Shown: positions 27,220-35,602 of the stretch, one piece after another
Numbering within the stretch: position 1 is the stretch's first letter
Layout of the letters: every line of letters begins with the position of its first letter
From: DASQZK01 sp963732905
GTDB lineage: Bacteria > Bacteroidota > Bacteroidia > Bacteroidales > GCA-2748055
Reading direction: 5' to 3'
NCBI GenBank assembly: GCA_963732905.1
Contig: CAVTBM010000009.1
Span: 248,001-312,000 of the forward strand
DNA length: 64,000 nucleotides
Program-made: the position numbers and the translations under genes
Notes under the pieces: generated by a model
Told to the model about the DNA's origin: nothing
Database searches by the model: none
Seen by the model: only the letters and a program-made list of their open reading frames with translations

Positions 27220-30063
27220 ATGAAAAGGCCTTTTATGATCATCATCACCGCCTGCCTTGCTATGTATTCCTGTAACCGGGCTGAAGTAACCAAAGAGGAA
27301 CATGGCATTACTGTCAGGATTGGTAAGGACCTTGTCGGACTAACCGTTTATAACGAAAACATCATCCGCGTAAGGGCCACCGACAGCACGGATTTTTCTG
27401 CGAGGAAAAGCCTCGTGGTTTTGGATAGTGCTTTGAAGATGACCCCGTGGAACCTGGAAGAAAACGGTGACGCCGTTATCATCTCCACGTCGCGTATAAA
27501 GGCAACGGTCAACAGGAAAACCGGCCGGGTAAGCTTTTCAGATCTTTCGGGTAATCCTTTGCTGACCGAGGCGGGAAGAGCAATATTGCCCAACGTGGTA
27601 AACGGCAGGAAATACAAAAAGACAGAACAAAAATATTTGTGGCAGGGTGACGAAGCCCTGTACGGGCTGGGACAGTTTCAAAACGGGGTGATGAACTACA
27701 GGGGAATGCACCTTGATCTTTATCAACAAAATACGGTGGTTGTTACACCTGTCCTGATCTCATCAAAAGGCTACGGCGTATACTGGGATAACTATTCTCA
27801 GACACAGTTTGCGGATACTACAGGCTATGTGGCCGGAAAGCCTTCAATAGGATCACTGGCTTCGGAAGTCGCTGATCAGATTGACTACTATTTTATATAC
27901 GGTCCTTCTATAGATACGGTGACAGCAGGTCTGCGGGAACTTTCAGGAAGAGCCCCGATGTTTGGCCGCTGGGCTTACGGCTTATGGCAGTGTAAGGAAC
28001 ACTACAATACCCAGGCTGAAATTCTCGGGGTTGCCGCTGAATACCGAAAACGGAATATTCCTGTCGACAATATCGTACAGGATTGGTTTTACTGGAACCC
28101 CGAACCCTGGGGTTCGCATTATTTCGATCGCAAACGCTATCCTTATCCCGCCTCTATGACACGGGTACTTCATGATACCTATCATATGAAAATTATGATC
28201 TCGGTTTGGTCAAAATTTATGGAAGGCAGCCCCAATTATGAAGAGATGAAAAAGGCCGGGTTTTTATTTCCCGCAACTCAGCCTTTCGGTAACAAGGAAT
28301 ATTACTACGATGCGTATAATCCGGCAGCCAGGAAATTATACTGGAAGCAGATATCCGATTCTCTCTTCAGCAAGGGGTTTGATGCGTGGTGGCTCGATGC
28401 CACTGAACCTGAAATTGGGGATCTGAGCCGCGATTCAGTAAAGAAGGTGATGGATAATTATCTCGGTTCCGGAGCCCGCTATCTGAATACCTATTCACTG
28501 ATGACCACGGAAGCCGTCTACCAGGGCCAGCGCTCTGAAAGTGAAAAACAACGGATCTTCATTCTTACCCGTTCCAATTTTCTCGGACAGCAGCGAAATG
28601 CAGCAGCATCCTGGTCAGGCGATATCGCGGCATCATGGGATGTGTTCCGAAAACAGATTGCAGGAGGGTTGAACCTGGGGCTTGCCGGATTGCCTTACTG
28701 GACAACCGATATCGGTGCCTTTTTCGTCAATGGCTTTCCCGGGGGAAACCAGAATAAGGAATACCAGGAGCTTTTCGTCCGCTGGTTCCAGTTTGGGGCC
28801 TTTTGCCCTGTTTTCCGTGTTCACGGAACTTCAACCCCAAGGGAAATGTACCAGTTTGGCGAGAACGGAAAACCGGCCCGGCCGGGGTACTGGGCATACG
28901 ACGCCCAGCTGAAGGCGGATAAAATGCGGTACCGCCTGATGCCCTATATCTACTCAATGGCATGGAAGATCAGCGATGAAGGCTCAACACTGATGAGGGG
29001 ACTCATTTTTGATTTTCCAAAGGATAAGAATGTTTTTGATATAAACGATCAGTACATGTTCGGACCATCCATCCTGGTATGCCCGGTCACCGAACCCATG
29101 TATCATAAAGACTTCTACAACCAGGAAGGAATGGCGGAAGTGATTCCTGCCGGTAACCTATTCTCGCCCGACGGAAAAACCAAAGGTCTGAAGACAGATT
29201 ATTACAACGACCCCGACCTTAAAGATCATGTCGCCACAAGCACTGATCCTGAAATTGATTTCGACTGGGGATCAGGATCTCCTGAAAAAGGCGTTAAAAC
29301 AGATGGATTCTCTGTTATGTGGACCGGGAAATTGCTGGCCGACGAAACGGGGGATTATACACTGATAACTGTGGCCGACGATGGTATCCGGCTTTACATT
29401 GACGGCAAAAGGGTCATTGATAACTGGGTGGAGCAGGCGGCTACATATAAAAGTGCTGACATGAAGCTTGAGGCCGGTAAAAAATACAACCTGAAAGTGG
29501 AATATATGGATCTGCAGGCTGGAGCTGTCGCCAGACTATTGTGGATCTCTCCTTCCAAAAAGTCCTCTCTAAAAAAGACGGAAGAAGATTTCTACGCTCA
29601 GAAGCTAAAATCCAGAAAAGTCTACCTGCCTGAAGCTGAAGGATGGTATGATTTCTGGTCGGGTGAAAAACTGGAAGGTGGACAATCTATTGACGCCCCC
29701 GCACCTGTTGATGAAATCCCCCTCTTCATAAAAGCCGGGTCCATTATTCCCCTTGGACCGGTCATGAACTACTCAACGGAGAAACCCTGCGATCCTGTCG
29801 AATTACAGATCTATCCGGGCAACAATACCTCCTTTGAATTTTATGAGGACGAAAACGATAACTATGATTATGAGAAAGGACTTTATTCCATAATTCCCAT
29901 GGAGTGGGACGATGCTTCATCCACCCTGACAATCGGAGTCCGAAGAGGACAATTCCCGGGCATGATGCAACATCACACGTTCAATATTGTCCTCAAAGGG
30001 AAAGGCGAAATCAAAAAACAGGTTTCCTACGACGGGAATGAGATCCGGATAAAAATGGAATAA
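27220..30063 (+). CDS. GH31 alpha-glycosidase with PA14 insert, lipoprotein
   Basis: 947 residues with a lipoprotein signal (lipobox MYSC, Cys18). The catalytic barrel has the GH31 nucleophile in DAWWLDATEPE (Asp393) and the acid/base in SWSGD (Asp468). From about 655 to 790 a PA14 carbohydrate-binding domain is inserted (LKTDYYNDP to ARLLW), followed by the C-terminal beta domains. GH31 with a PA14 insert is typical of alpha-xylosidases that trim xyloglucan, so that is the preferred activity; alpha-glucosidase is the alternative. It is likely at the cell surface or in the periplasm. It is a single gene whose upstream region is occupied by repeat copy B. Confidence 0.9.
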   Translation: MKRPFMIIITACLAMYSCNRAEVTKEEHGITVRIGKDLVGLTVYNENIIRVRATDSTDFSARKSLVVLDSALKMTPWNLEENGDAVIISTSRIKATVNRKTGRVSFSDLSGNPLLTEAGRAILPNVVNGRKYKKTEQKYLWQGDEALYGLGQFQNGVMNYRGMHLDLYQQNTVVVTPVLISSKGYGVYWDNYSQTQFADTTGYVAGKPSIGSLASEVADQIDYYFIYGPSIDTVTAGLRELSGRAPMFGRWAYGLWQCKEHYNTQAEILGVAAEYRKRNIPVDNIVQDWFYWNPEPWGSHYFDRKRYPYPASMTRVLHDTYHMKIMISVWSKFMEGSPNYEEMKKAGFLFPATQPFGNKEYYYDAYNPAARKLYWKQISDSLFSKGFDAWWLDATEPEIGDLSRDSVKKVMDNYLGSGARYLNTYSLMTTEAVYQGQRSESEKQRIFILTRSNFLGQQRNAAASWSGDIAASWDVFRKQIAGGLNLGLAGLPYWTTDIGAFFVNGFPGGNQNKEYQELFVRWFQFGAFCPVFRVHGTSTPREMYQFGENGKPARPGYWAYDAQLKADKMRYRLMPYIYSMAWKISDEGSTLMRGLIFDFPKDKNVFDINDQYMFGPSILVCPVTEPMYHKDFYNQEGMAEVIPAGNLFSPDGKTKGLKTDYYNDPDLKDHVATSTDPEIDFDWGSGSPEKGVKTDGFSVMWTGKLLADETGDYTLITVADDGIRLYIDGKRVIDNWVEQAATYKSADMKLEAGKKYNLKVEYMDLQAGAVARLLWISPSKKSSLKKTEEDFYAQKLKSRKVYLPEAEGWYDFWSGEKLEGGQSIDAPAPVDEIPLFIKAGSIIPLGPVMNYSTEKPCDPVELQIYPGNNTSFEFYEDENDNYDYEKGLYSIIPMEWDDASSTLTIGVRRGQFPGMMQHHTFNIVLKGKGEIKKQVSYDGNEIRIKME

Positions 30064-30202
30064 ATTCCTGCATTCCTCTTTTCCATGCTCATGTACTCCC
30101 TGGTGAGCCAATACAGGCATCAGGATGGCATTTACACCTAAGCCCCGGAAGATCTTCCGTATGGATTGATTCTATATACTCACATGTTCGCCGAATAAAA
30201 TG

Positions 30203-30263
30203 TTTGGTGGTACACTTTTTTTTTTATATTTGCCAATGTTACTTTTTTTAAAAAGGTGTTACT
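30203..30263 (+). promoter_or_regulatory. promoter and possible operator of the lar operon
   Basis: TTTG at 30203-30206, 18 bp, then TATATTTG at 30225-30232: a close match to the Bacteroidota consensus. Two direct copies of TGTTACT follow at 30237-30243 and 30257-30263, spaced 20 bp (two helical turns), the second ending at the nikR-like ATG. GGTGGTACAC (30207-30216) is a looser third copy. They could bind the ribbon-helix-helix regulator encoded just downstream. Confidence 0.55.
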
Positions 30264-30665
30264 ATGGCAGTCGAAAGAATTGGTGTATCGCTGGAGAAGA
30301 ATCTGCTGGATGCTCTCGATGGGTATGTGAATGACAATCACTTTTCAAACCGGTCGCAGGCTATACGCCATCTGATCAATAAAAATACGGTGGAGCAGAA
30401 ATGGCAATGCAATAACTTCGTGGCAGGCTCCGTGACCCTGCTTTACGATCCCTCCCGGCGGGAGATACAAAATCAGATCGCCGATATTCAGATCGATTAT
30501 CACAATGAGATCCTCTCTACACAAAGGATCATCCTTACCCAGACTAAACACATGGAGATCATTGCCATTAAAGGCATAGCAAGCCGGCTGACCGAGCTTG
30601 CGGATAAGCTGATCAGCATCAAAGGTATGCAGAACGGTAAGCTGACCATGAGCAGGGCAGACTGA
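30264..30665 (+). CDS. NikR-like ribbon-helix-helix regulator without the classical nickel ligands
   Basis: 133 residues: an N-terminal ribbon-helix-helix (RIGVSLEKNLLDALDGYV, then FSNRSQAIRHLI) and a C-terminal ACT-like domain as in NikR. NikR represses nickel uptake genes when nickel fills a site of three His and one Cys. Aligning IQIDYHNEILSTQRIILTQ and TKHMEIIAIKG to E. coli NikR puts Ile, Arg, Ile and His at the four ligand positions (H76, H87, H89, C95), so the canonical square-planar site seems absent. It is the first gene of the nickel-pincer cofactor operon. It may sense another metal, another nickel geometry or the cofactor itself; this is inference. The family assignment is firm. 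Confidence 0.85.
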   Translation: MAVERIGVSLEKNLLDALDGYVNDNHFSNRSQAIRHLINKNTVEQKWQCNNFVAGSVTLLYDPSRREIQNQIADIQIDYHNEILSTQRIILTQTKHMEIIAIKGIASRLTELADKLISIKGMQNGKLTMSRAD

Positions 30666-30728
30666 AGATTGAATAAGGCAATCCTCAGGGAGTCACTGCG
30701 TTGCTTTTATGTTTTAAACTCAACAAAG

Positions 30729-31562
30729 ATGAATGAATTAAGTCCACAATTACAAGATAAGCTCAGTCGGCTGGAAGATTGGTTTTCCGCAAGGAAAGGG
30801 TCGATTGTGGCTTTCTCCGGGGGGATCGATTCTACCCTGGTCTTATTTCTGGCCAGGAAATTCCAGGGGAAAGAGAGGGCCGTCGGGGTCATATCCAATT
30901 CGGAGAGTCTTAAAACCCGGGACTTTGAGATGGCCAGAGATTTCTGCCGCGACTTCGATATCCGCCTTGAGATCATCAAAACGGATGAGCTCAACGACGA
31001 ACGCTACAATACTAATCCGGAGAACCGTTGTTATTTCTGCAAGGAGCATCTTTTCAACGACCTGCAAGCGATGAAGGATAAATACCCGGAATTTGATGTT
31101 CTGAGCGGAACCAACCGGGATGACCTGGGGGATTACCGTCCCGGATTACAGGCAGCAGCCAGGTACAAGGTTCTGTCCCCGATGGTTGACTGCCGGGTTG
31201 CCAAAGATGAAATACGGCAGATAGCCCTTCACTTCAACCTTCCGAACTGGAACAAGCCGGCCAGCCCTTGCCTGAGTTCCCGCATTCCTTATCATCATGT
31301 CATTACCAACGAGAAACTGCGCCAGGTGGAAGCAGCTGAGAATATCCTGAATGAATATGGCTTCAGTGATGTGCGTGTTCGGCATTATGGAACCTACGGA
31401 CAGATTGAAGTGCAGAAGGGTGAACTGGAGAAGCTCCGGCTGGTTGAGGATGAAGTGATCGGGAAGATCCTGGCCCTGGGCTTTAACGAATTGAAAATTG
31501 ACCGGGAAGGACTGGTTTCGGGGAAGCTGAACAGGGTGATACAAACAGATCAAAAGATATAA
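30729..31562 (+). CDS. larE: LarE, nickel-pincer cofactor sulfur transferase
   Basis: 277 residues. LarE adenylates the pyridinium dicarboxylate precursor and adds sulfur, the second step in making the nickel-pincer nucleotide (NPN) cofactor of lactate racemase and relatives. The PP-loop ATP motif SGGIDS is at residues 30-35. Cys101 and Cys104 (NRCYFCK) and Cys181 (PASPCLSSRIPY) are the sulfur or cluster cysteines; Cys181 matches the sacrificial Cys176 of the Lactiplantibacillus enzyme. Three such cysteines also fit the [4Fe-4S]-type LarE described in Thermotoga, which would be catalytic rather than sacrificial. I chose the ATG at 30729; a TTG at 30669 would add 20 residues lacking family similarity. 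Confidence 0.93.
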   Translation: MNELSPQLQDKLSRLEDWFSARKGSIVAFSGGIDSTLVLFLARKFQGKERAVGVISNSESLKTRDFEMARDFCRDFDIRLEIIKTDELNDERYNTNPENRCYFCKEHLFNDLQAMKDKYPEFDVLSGTNRDDLGDYRPGLQAAARYKVLSPMVDCRVAKDEIRQIALHFNLPNWNKPASPCLSSRIPYHHVITNEKLRQVEAAENILNEYGFSDVRVRHYGTYGQIEVQKGELEKLRLVEDEVIGKILALGFNELKIDREGLVSGKLNRVIQTDQKI

Positions 31563-31571
31563 GTACGGCGC

Positions 31572-32750
31572 ATGAAAATCCTTTATTACGATTGTTTTGC
31601 AGGGATCAGCGGGGATATGAACCTGGGGGCCCTCCTGGACCTGGGAGTTGATCCTGCTTACCTGAGAAAAGAGCTGGCCAAGTTAAATATCAGCGGATTC
31701 CATCTCGGGATTACCCGGGACAAACGCAAGGGAATCAGCGGAACGAAAGCGACGGTGATCATCATGAACCAGGAGAATGAAAAACATCGTCACCTGAGCC
31801 ATATTGAAGGGCTGATCAATGCCAGTACTCTTTCCGAAAAGGTTAAGGAGAATTCTCTGAAGATCTTTGAACGTGTGGCTGTTGCAGAAGCCAAAATACA
31901 CGACATCCCTGTTGAAGAGGTTCATTTTCATGAAGTCGGGGCCCTCGACTCTATTGCCGATATTGTTGGTGCTGCCATCTGTCTCGATTACCTGAACGTC
32001 GGCAGGATCATGTCCTCACCGGTTCAGCTGGGTGGTGGCACGGTGAAATGTGCTCACGGCGTCATGCCCGTCCCGGCGCCGGCCACCGCTGAAATACTCC
32101 TGAACATACCGGTAAAGACGGGTCTCGTAAACCATGAGGCCACCACACCCACAGGCGCCGCTATCCTGGCCGCCATGGCCGATGAATTCACCTCCTCCAT
32201 AAATTTCCCGATCGTGAAAACCGGCTATGGCATCGGGCATCGCGACACGGAAATTCCGAACGTCCTTCGTGTTTTCCTTTGCGAAACGTCAGATGTGGCA
32301 GACGATGTAACCAGTGAAGAAGCTGTTTTGCTGGAGAGTAATATTGACGATATGAACCCGGAACATTACGACCATATTCTGGAACAGCTTTTCCGCGCCG
32401 GAGCCAGCGATGCATGGCTGGTGCCCATCGTGATGAAAAAATCGCGGCCTGCCGCCACTCTCTCTGTGCTTTGTCAGCCCGGACTAAGCGGTGAAATGAA
32501 GGATATCATCTTCACCCATAGTTCTTCCATTGGCATCCGCGAGCAGAGGCTTAGGAAAGATATGCTGCGCCGGGAAGAAACGACTGTGGAAACAGAATAT
32601 GGCCAGGTCAGGGTAAAGCAAAGTTATTACAAGGGCAGACTTGTCCGCTCTAAGCCGGAATTCGATGATTGCAGGATGCTGGCCGAGAAACTGGATCTGA
32701 GAATAGATGAGATAGAAAGAGCTGTTATTCAAACAACCGGAAAAAGATGA
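31572..32750 (+). CDS. larC: LarC, nickel-pincer cofactor nickel insertase
   Basis: 392 residues. LarC uses CTP to insert nickel into the dithiolated precursor, the last step of NPN synthesis. The N-terminus MKILYYDCFAGISGDMNLGA is the LarC (DUF111) signature. It is followed by HFHEVGALDSIADIVG and the C-terminal VLLESNIDDMNPE region. In Lactiplantibacillus plantarum larC is split into two frames joined by frameshifting; here it is one uninterrupted frame. It starts 9 bp after larE and overlaps larB by 4 bp (ATGA), so the genes are tightly coupled. Confidence 0.95.
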   Translation: MKILYYDCFAGISGDMNLGALLDLGVDPAYLRKELAKLNISGFHLGITRDKRKGISGTKATVIIMNQENEKHRHLSHIEGLINASTLSEKVKENSLKIFERVAVAEAKIHDIPVEEVHFHEVGALDSIADIVGAAICLDYLNVGRIMSSPVQLGGGTVKCAHGVMPVPAPATAEILLNIPVKTGLVNHEATTPTGAAILAAMADEFTSSINFPIVKTGYGIGHRDTEIPNVLRVFLCETSDVADDVTSEEAVLLESNIDDMNPEHYDHILEQLFRAGASDAWLVPIVMKKSRPAATLSVLCQPGLSGEMKDIIFTHSSSIGIREQRLRKDMLRREETTVETEYGQVRVKQSYYKGRLVRSKPEFDDCRMLAEKLDLRIDEIERAVIQTTGKR

Positions 32751-33484
32751 CACCACAGGATATCCTTCAACAGTATAAAAAAGGGGAAATTGAGCTGGAA
32801 GATGCTCTCGAACAATTGTCGGGCCGGGGCATTGAAGAAATGGGTTTTGCTACCATCGATACTGACCGTCAACGGCGTACCGGGCTTCCCGAGGTGATCT
32901 ATGCTTCAGGAAAGACGGTAGAACAGGTGACCATGATTGCCACGCGCATGTTCGAAAAGGGTATCGACATCCTGGCTACCCGCGTTACACCAGAAATGGG
33001 TGCCTCTCTCAAGAACGTCTTCCCGGATGCAGATTATAACGAACTCGCAAAAACCGTTACCTACAGCAGGTCAAAGAAAGAGGTCGCAAAGGGGCATATT
33101 GCCATTGTTGCGGCAGGAACCTCCGATCTGCCTGTTGCCGAAGAAGCGGCTGTCACAGCCTTGTTCCTGGGTAACAGGGTTGAAAAAATATATGATGTCG
33201 GTGTAGCCGGTATCCATCGTCTTTTTAACAAGCTCGACCTGATCCGCAATGCCCGTGTCATCATCGTGGTGGCCGGGATGGAAGGTGCTCTTGCCAGTGT
33301 GGTAGGCGGACTGGTAGACAAGCCCGTAATCGGCGTGCCCACAAGCATTGGTTACGGAGCCAATTTCCAGGGACTTTCGGCCCTGCTCTCTATGCTGAAC
33401 AGCTGTGCCAGTGGTGTGAGCGTAGTGAATATAGATAACGGGTTTGGTGCCGCATGCCAGGCCTCTTTGATTAACAAGTTATGA
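32747..33484 (+). CDS. larB: LarB, nickel-pincer cofactor carboxylase/hydrolase
   Basis: 245 residues. LarB carboxylates nicotinic acid adenine dinucleotide and cleaves it to start NPN synthesis. The C-terminal two thirds are an AIR carboxylase (PurE)-like domain: VAAGTSDLPVAEEAA, YDVGVAGIHRL, VVAGMEGALASVVGGL and GVPTSIGYG. Cys220 (LNSCASGVSVVNIDNGFG) corresponds to the catalytic Cys221 of the characterised enzyme. The gene overlaps larC by 4 bp and is followed 10 bp later by a membrane protein. With larE and larC the full cofactor pathway is present, but no larA (the racemase) is in the window. Confidence 0.95.
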   Translation: MTPQDILQQYKKGEIELEDALEQLSGRGIEEMGFATIDTDRQRRTGLPEVIYASGKTVEQVTMIATRMFEKGIDILATRVTPEMGASLKNVFPDADYNELAKTVTYSRSKKEVAKGHIAIVAAGTSDLPVAEEAAVTALFLGNRVEKIYDVGVAGIHRLFNKLDLIRNARVIIVVAGMEGALASVVGGLVDKPVIGVPTSIGYGANFQGLSALLSMLNSCASGVSVVNIDNGFGAACQASLINKL

Positions 33485-33494
33485 GGATTATATC

Positions 33495-34193
33495 ATGAAA
33501 GAATTGTATCTGCTCGCCATTTCGTCTGCCTCCCTCGGATTTGTGCATACCCTTCTTGGTCCCGATCATTACCTGCCTTTCATCGTGCTGAGCAAGGCCA
33601 GGAAATGGTCCGATACCAAAACCATGTGGATCACATTCATATCCGGGATCGGTCATGTAGGCAGTTCCGTTATCATCGGGATTATCGGTGTTGCCCTGGG
33701 CTTCAGCCTGAAAAAGTTACAGTTTATCGAATCTTCCCGTGGTGACTTCGTGGGCTGGATGTTATTTGCCTTTGGTGTCGGATATACACTGTACGGCATT
33801 TATAAATACATCCACAGTACCCACCATCATCATCTTCCAAGGTTCCTGGTGCCGAAAAAAGTCAGGGAAATGCACCACCTTCCCATGGATGATAAAGCGA
33901 AAGACAACAAAAGTCTTACGCCCTGGATCCTGTTCCTGATTTTCGTTTTTGGCCCGTGCGAAGTACTGATTCCCCTGTTGATCTTCCCGGCCTATTCGAA
34001 CAGGACATTAGGGATGATCGCCGTTGCCCTCTCCTTCGGTACGGCCACTATTCTCACGATGCTCATGACGGTATACCTGGGGCATAAAGGCACGTCTCTT
34101 ATCAGGTTCCATGGACTGGAAAGGTATGTTCACCTGATCGCCGGGATCATTATTCTGTTTACCGGATCGGGGATTGTGTTCTTCGGGTGGTAG
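33495..34193 (+). CDS. predicted nickel/cobalt permease of the lar operon
   Basis: 232 residues with about six transmembrane helices. The first helix contains VHTLLGPDHYLPF, a His-x5-Asp-His arrangement like the metal-binding helix of HupE, RcnA and NiCoT-type transporters. A His-rich loop (HSTHHHHLPRF, about residues 108-118) follows the third helix. Its position 10 bp after larB argues strongly for nickel supply to LarC. Export of excess nickel (RcnA-like) is the alternative. The sequence is not a close copy of any single named family, so I leave the symbol blank. Confidence 0.75.
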   Translation: MKELYLLAISSASLGFVHTLLGPDHYLPFIVLSKARKWSDTKTMWITFISGIGHVGSSVIIGIIGVALGFSLKKLQFIESSRGDFVGWMLFAFGVGYTLYGIYKYIHSTHHHHLPRFLVPKKVREMHHLPMDDKAKDNKSLTPWILFLIFVFGPCEVLIPLLIFPAYSNRTLGMIAVALSFGTATILTMLMTVYLGHKGTSLIRFHGLERYVHLIAGIIILFTGSGIVFFGW

Positions 34194-34304
34194 CTGAAAA
34201 AGCTTCGGGAAGCTGAAAGCTATCCGGTTCAAGGGTAATTTGGAGACAGGGTTGGATGCACGGTGTTACTGATCTCCGTCTTTAATTTTACCCGTTGCGT
34301 TGCT

Positions 34305-34997
34305 TCATTCGGTCAGCTTTTTAATCGGTGTTATCCCCAGGTTCCTGAACTCCACCTCTGATCCTTCAGCCTGAAGGGCGATCTGCCCCTTATCAGCCGT
34401 GCAGTCATAACCATAGTTTACAAGGTCTCCGTTCTCCCATACCTTGATTTTGTTTCCAACACATTCGATGATCATTGTGTTCCATTCACCGGCAGGTTTT
34501 TCCGAATCGTCCGTGAGGTTTATGATCCGCCGGTTCTTATCTTCGGTCACCCCCCATTTTTCTTCCGGCCCGCGCCGGGCAACCATATCAGGAACGGTAA
34601 TATCCTCACCGATGCACCAGAAATCGCCGGCATTCTGATGTTCCAGTTGAACTTCGATTGATTTCGGGAACATGTGATACAGGAATCGCGGAGTGCTGGC
34701 ATTGACCAGTACACCTGAGTTTCCAGGCTTACCTGCAAAGCGGTATTCCACTTCCAGACGGTAATTTTGATATACGGAATCGGTGATGAGATGTCCGCCG
34801 GGTGTACCCAGGCTCACCAGTATACCGTTTCGAACAATAAAGGGATTAAGGGTGTCGGGATTGGTGTCCATCGCGGGAACATCTACATGCCAGCCGGTCA
34901 GGTCTTTGCCGTTGAAGAGACTTTTGGTTTCTGGTTGCTTCTGGTTCATGCTGCATGCACCTGTGAAGACCAGTAAGACAAAAAAATGCTTTTTCAT
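34305..34997 (-). CDS. DUF1080 / 3-keto-disaccharide hydrolase-family lipoprotein
   Basis: 230 residues from the chosen start; lipobox TGAC (Cys15). It is a single-domain DUF1080 protein: LFNGKDLTGWHVD at the start of the mature part, GHLITDSVYQNYRLEVEYRF and GVLVNAS in the middle, GEWNTMIIECVGNKIKVWEN near 185, and IALQAEGSEVEFRNLGI at the end. This is the compact canonical form of the family that includes 3-keto-glycoside hydrolases. A start five codons earlier (35012) is less likely because it puts MIITT before the signal. It converges on the lar operon and has no partner on its strand. Confidence 0.9.
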   Translation of the reverse strand: MKKHFFVLLVFTGACSMNQKQPETKSLFNGKDLTGWHVDVPAMDTNPDTLNPFIVRNGILVSLGTPGGHLITDSVYQNYRLEVEYRFAGKPGNSGVLVNASTPRFLYHMFPKSIEVQLEHQNAGDFWCIGEDITVPDMVARRGPEEKWGVTEDKNRRIINLTDDSEKPAGEWNTMIIECVGNKIKVWENGDLVNYGYDCTADKGQIALQAEGSEVEFRNLGITPIKKLTE

Positions 34998-35143
34998 GGT
35001 AGTAATAATCATAAGGGTTTTGTATTTATATGTTTTTTATGATTTTAAGGATAATCTCTTGTGTTGGTTTATGGAAACCCGGATTTGAAAAATGGCTCTT
35101 ATTTGCTCCCACAACCATCGGGATTACTTTTAGTTAATAATTC

Positions 35144-35602
35144 TCATCTGTAGCTTTCGGGCATTCCTTCCGGGAACCTGGCGTAGGCTCTAACCTGTTC
35201 AAATGGCAGATCCCGGAACCTTGATTCTTTCTTATCCTTCTCCTTCATGACCATAGCAATAATGGTATTGATCGGCACGGTAAAGACCATTAATAATCCA
35301 TGAGAAATAGAGATCAGCGGAGGCAGCACGAATACCGGTGTTTTGCAGAACTGAATGTAGTAACTTTTTACCGAACTTGTATCGACATAATACAAAGAAG
35401 GTTTGTTTTCGTTGCGTATTACCAGACTGTCTCCATTCAGAGCTAAGAATTCACCGTGCAGTATTTTATTATTCACCATATATACTTTGATGTAGGAACC
35501 ATAGGGGCTCATCCAGACACTTTCCCGATGAGGCAGATAGCTGTACTGGGCACAACCGCCCAACAGGATCAGGGCTGCAAAAAAGATTAAAACTTTATTC
35601 AT
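35144..35602 (-). CDS. small lipoprotein coupled to an unknown envelope protein
   Basis: 152 residues; lipobox LGGC (Cys17). After a short beta-rich part (LVIRNENKPSLYYVDTSSVK) there is a hydrophobic segment near 95-118 (ISHGLLMVFTVPINTIIAMV) and a charged tail. I do not recognise a family. It overlaps the upstream gene by 8 bp, so the two proteins are translationally coupled and probably act together in the envelope. Confidence 0.7.
   Translation of the reverse strand: MNKVLIFFAALILLGGCAQYSYLPHRESVWMSPYGSYIKVYMVNNKILHGEFLALNGDSLVIRNENKPSLYYVDTSSVKSYYIQFCKTPVFVLPPLISISHGLLMVFTVPINTIIAMVMKEKDKKESRFRDLPFEQVRAYARFPEGMPESYR

Noticed and set aside
30669..30728. TTG start for larE with 20 extra residues
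   Set aside because: The added residues do not resemble LarE and the ATG at 30729 gives the usual N-terminus.
34199..34214. Hairpin AGCTT-CGGG-AAGCT after the lar operon
   Set aside because: The stem is only five base pairs with no T-run; too weak to call a terminator.
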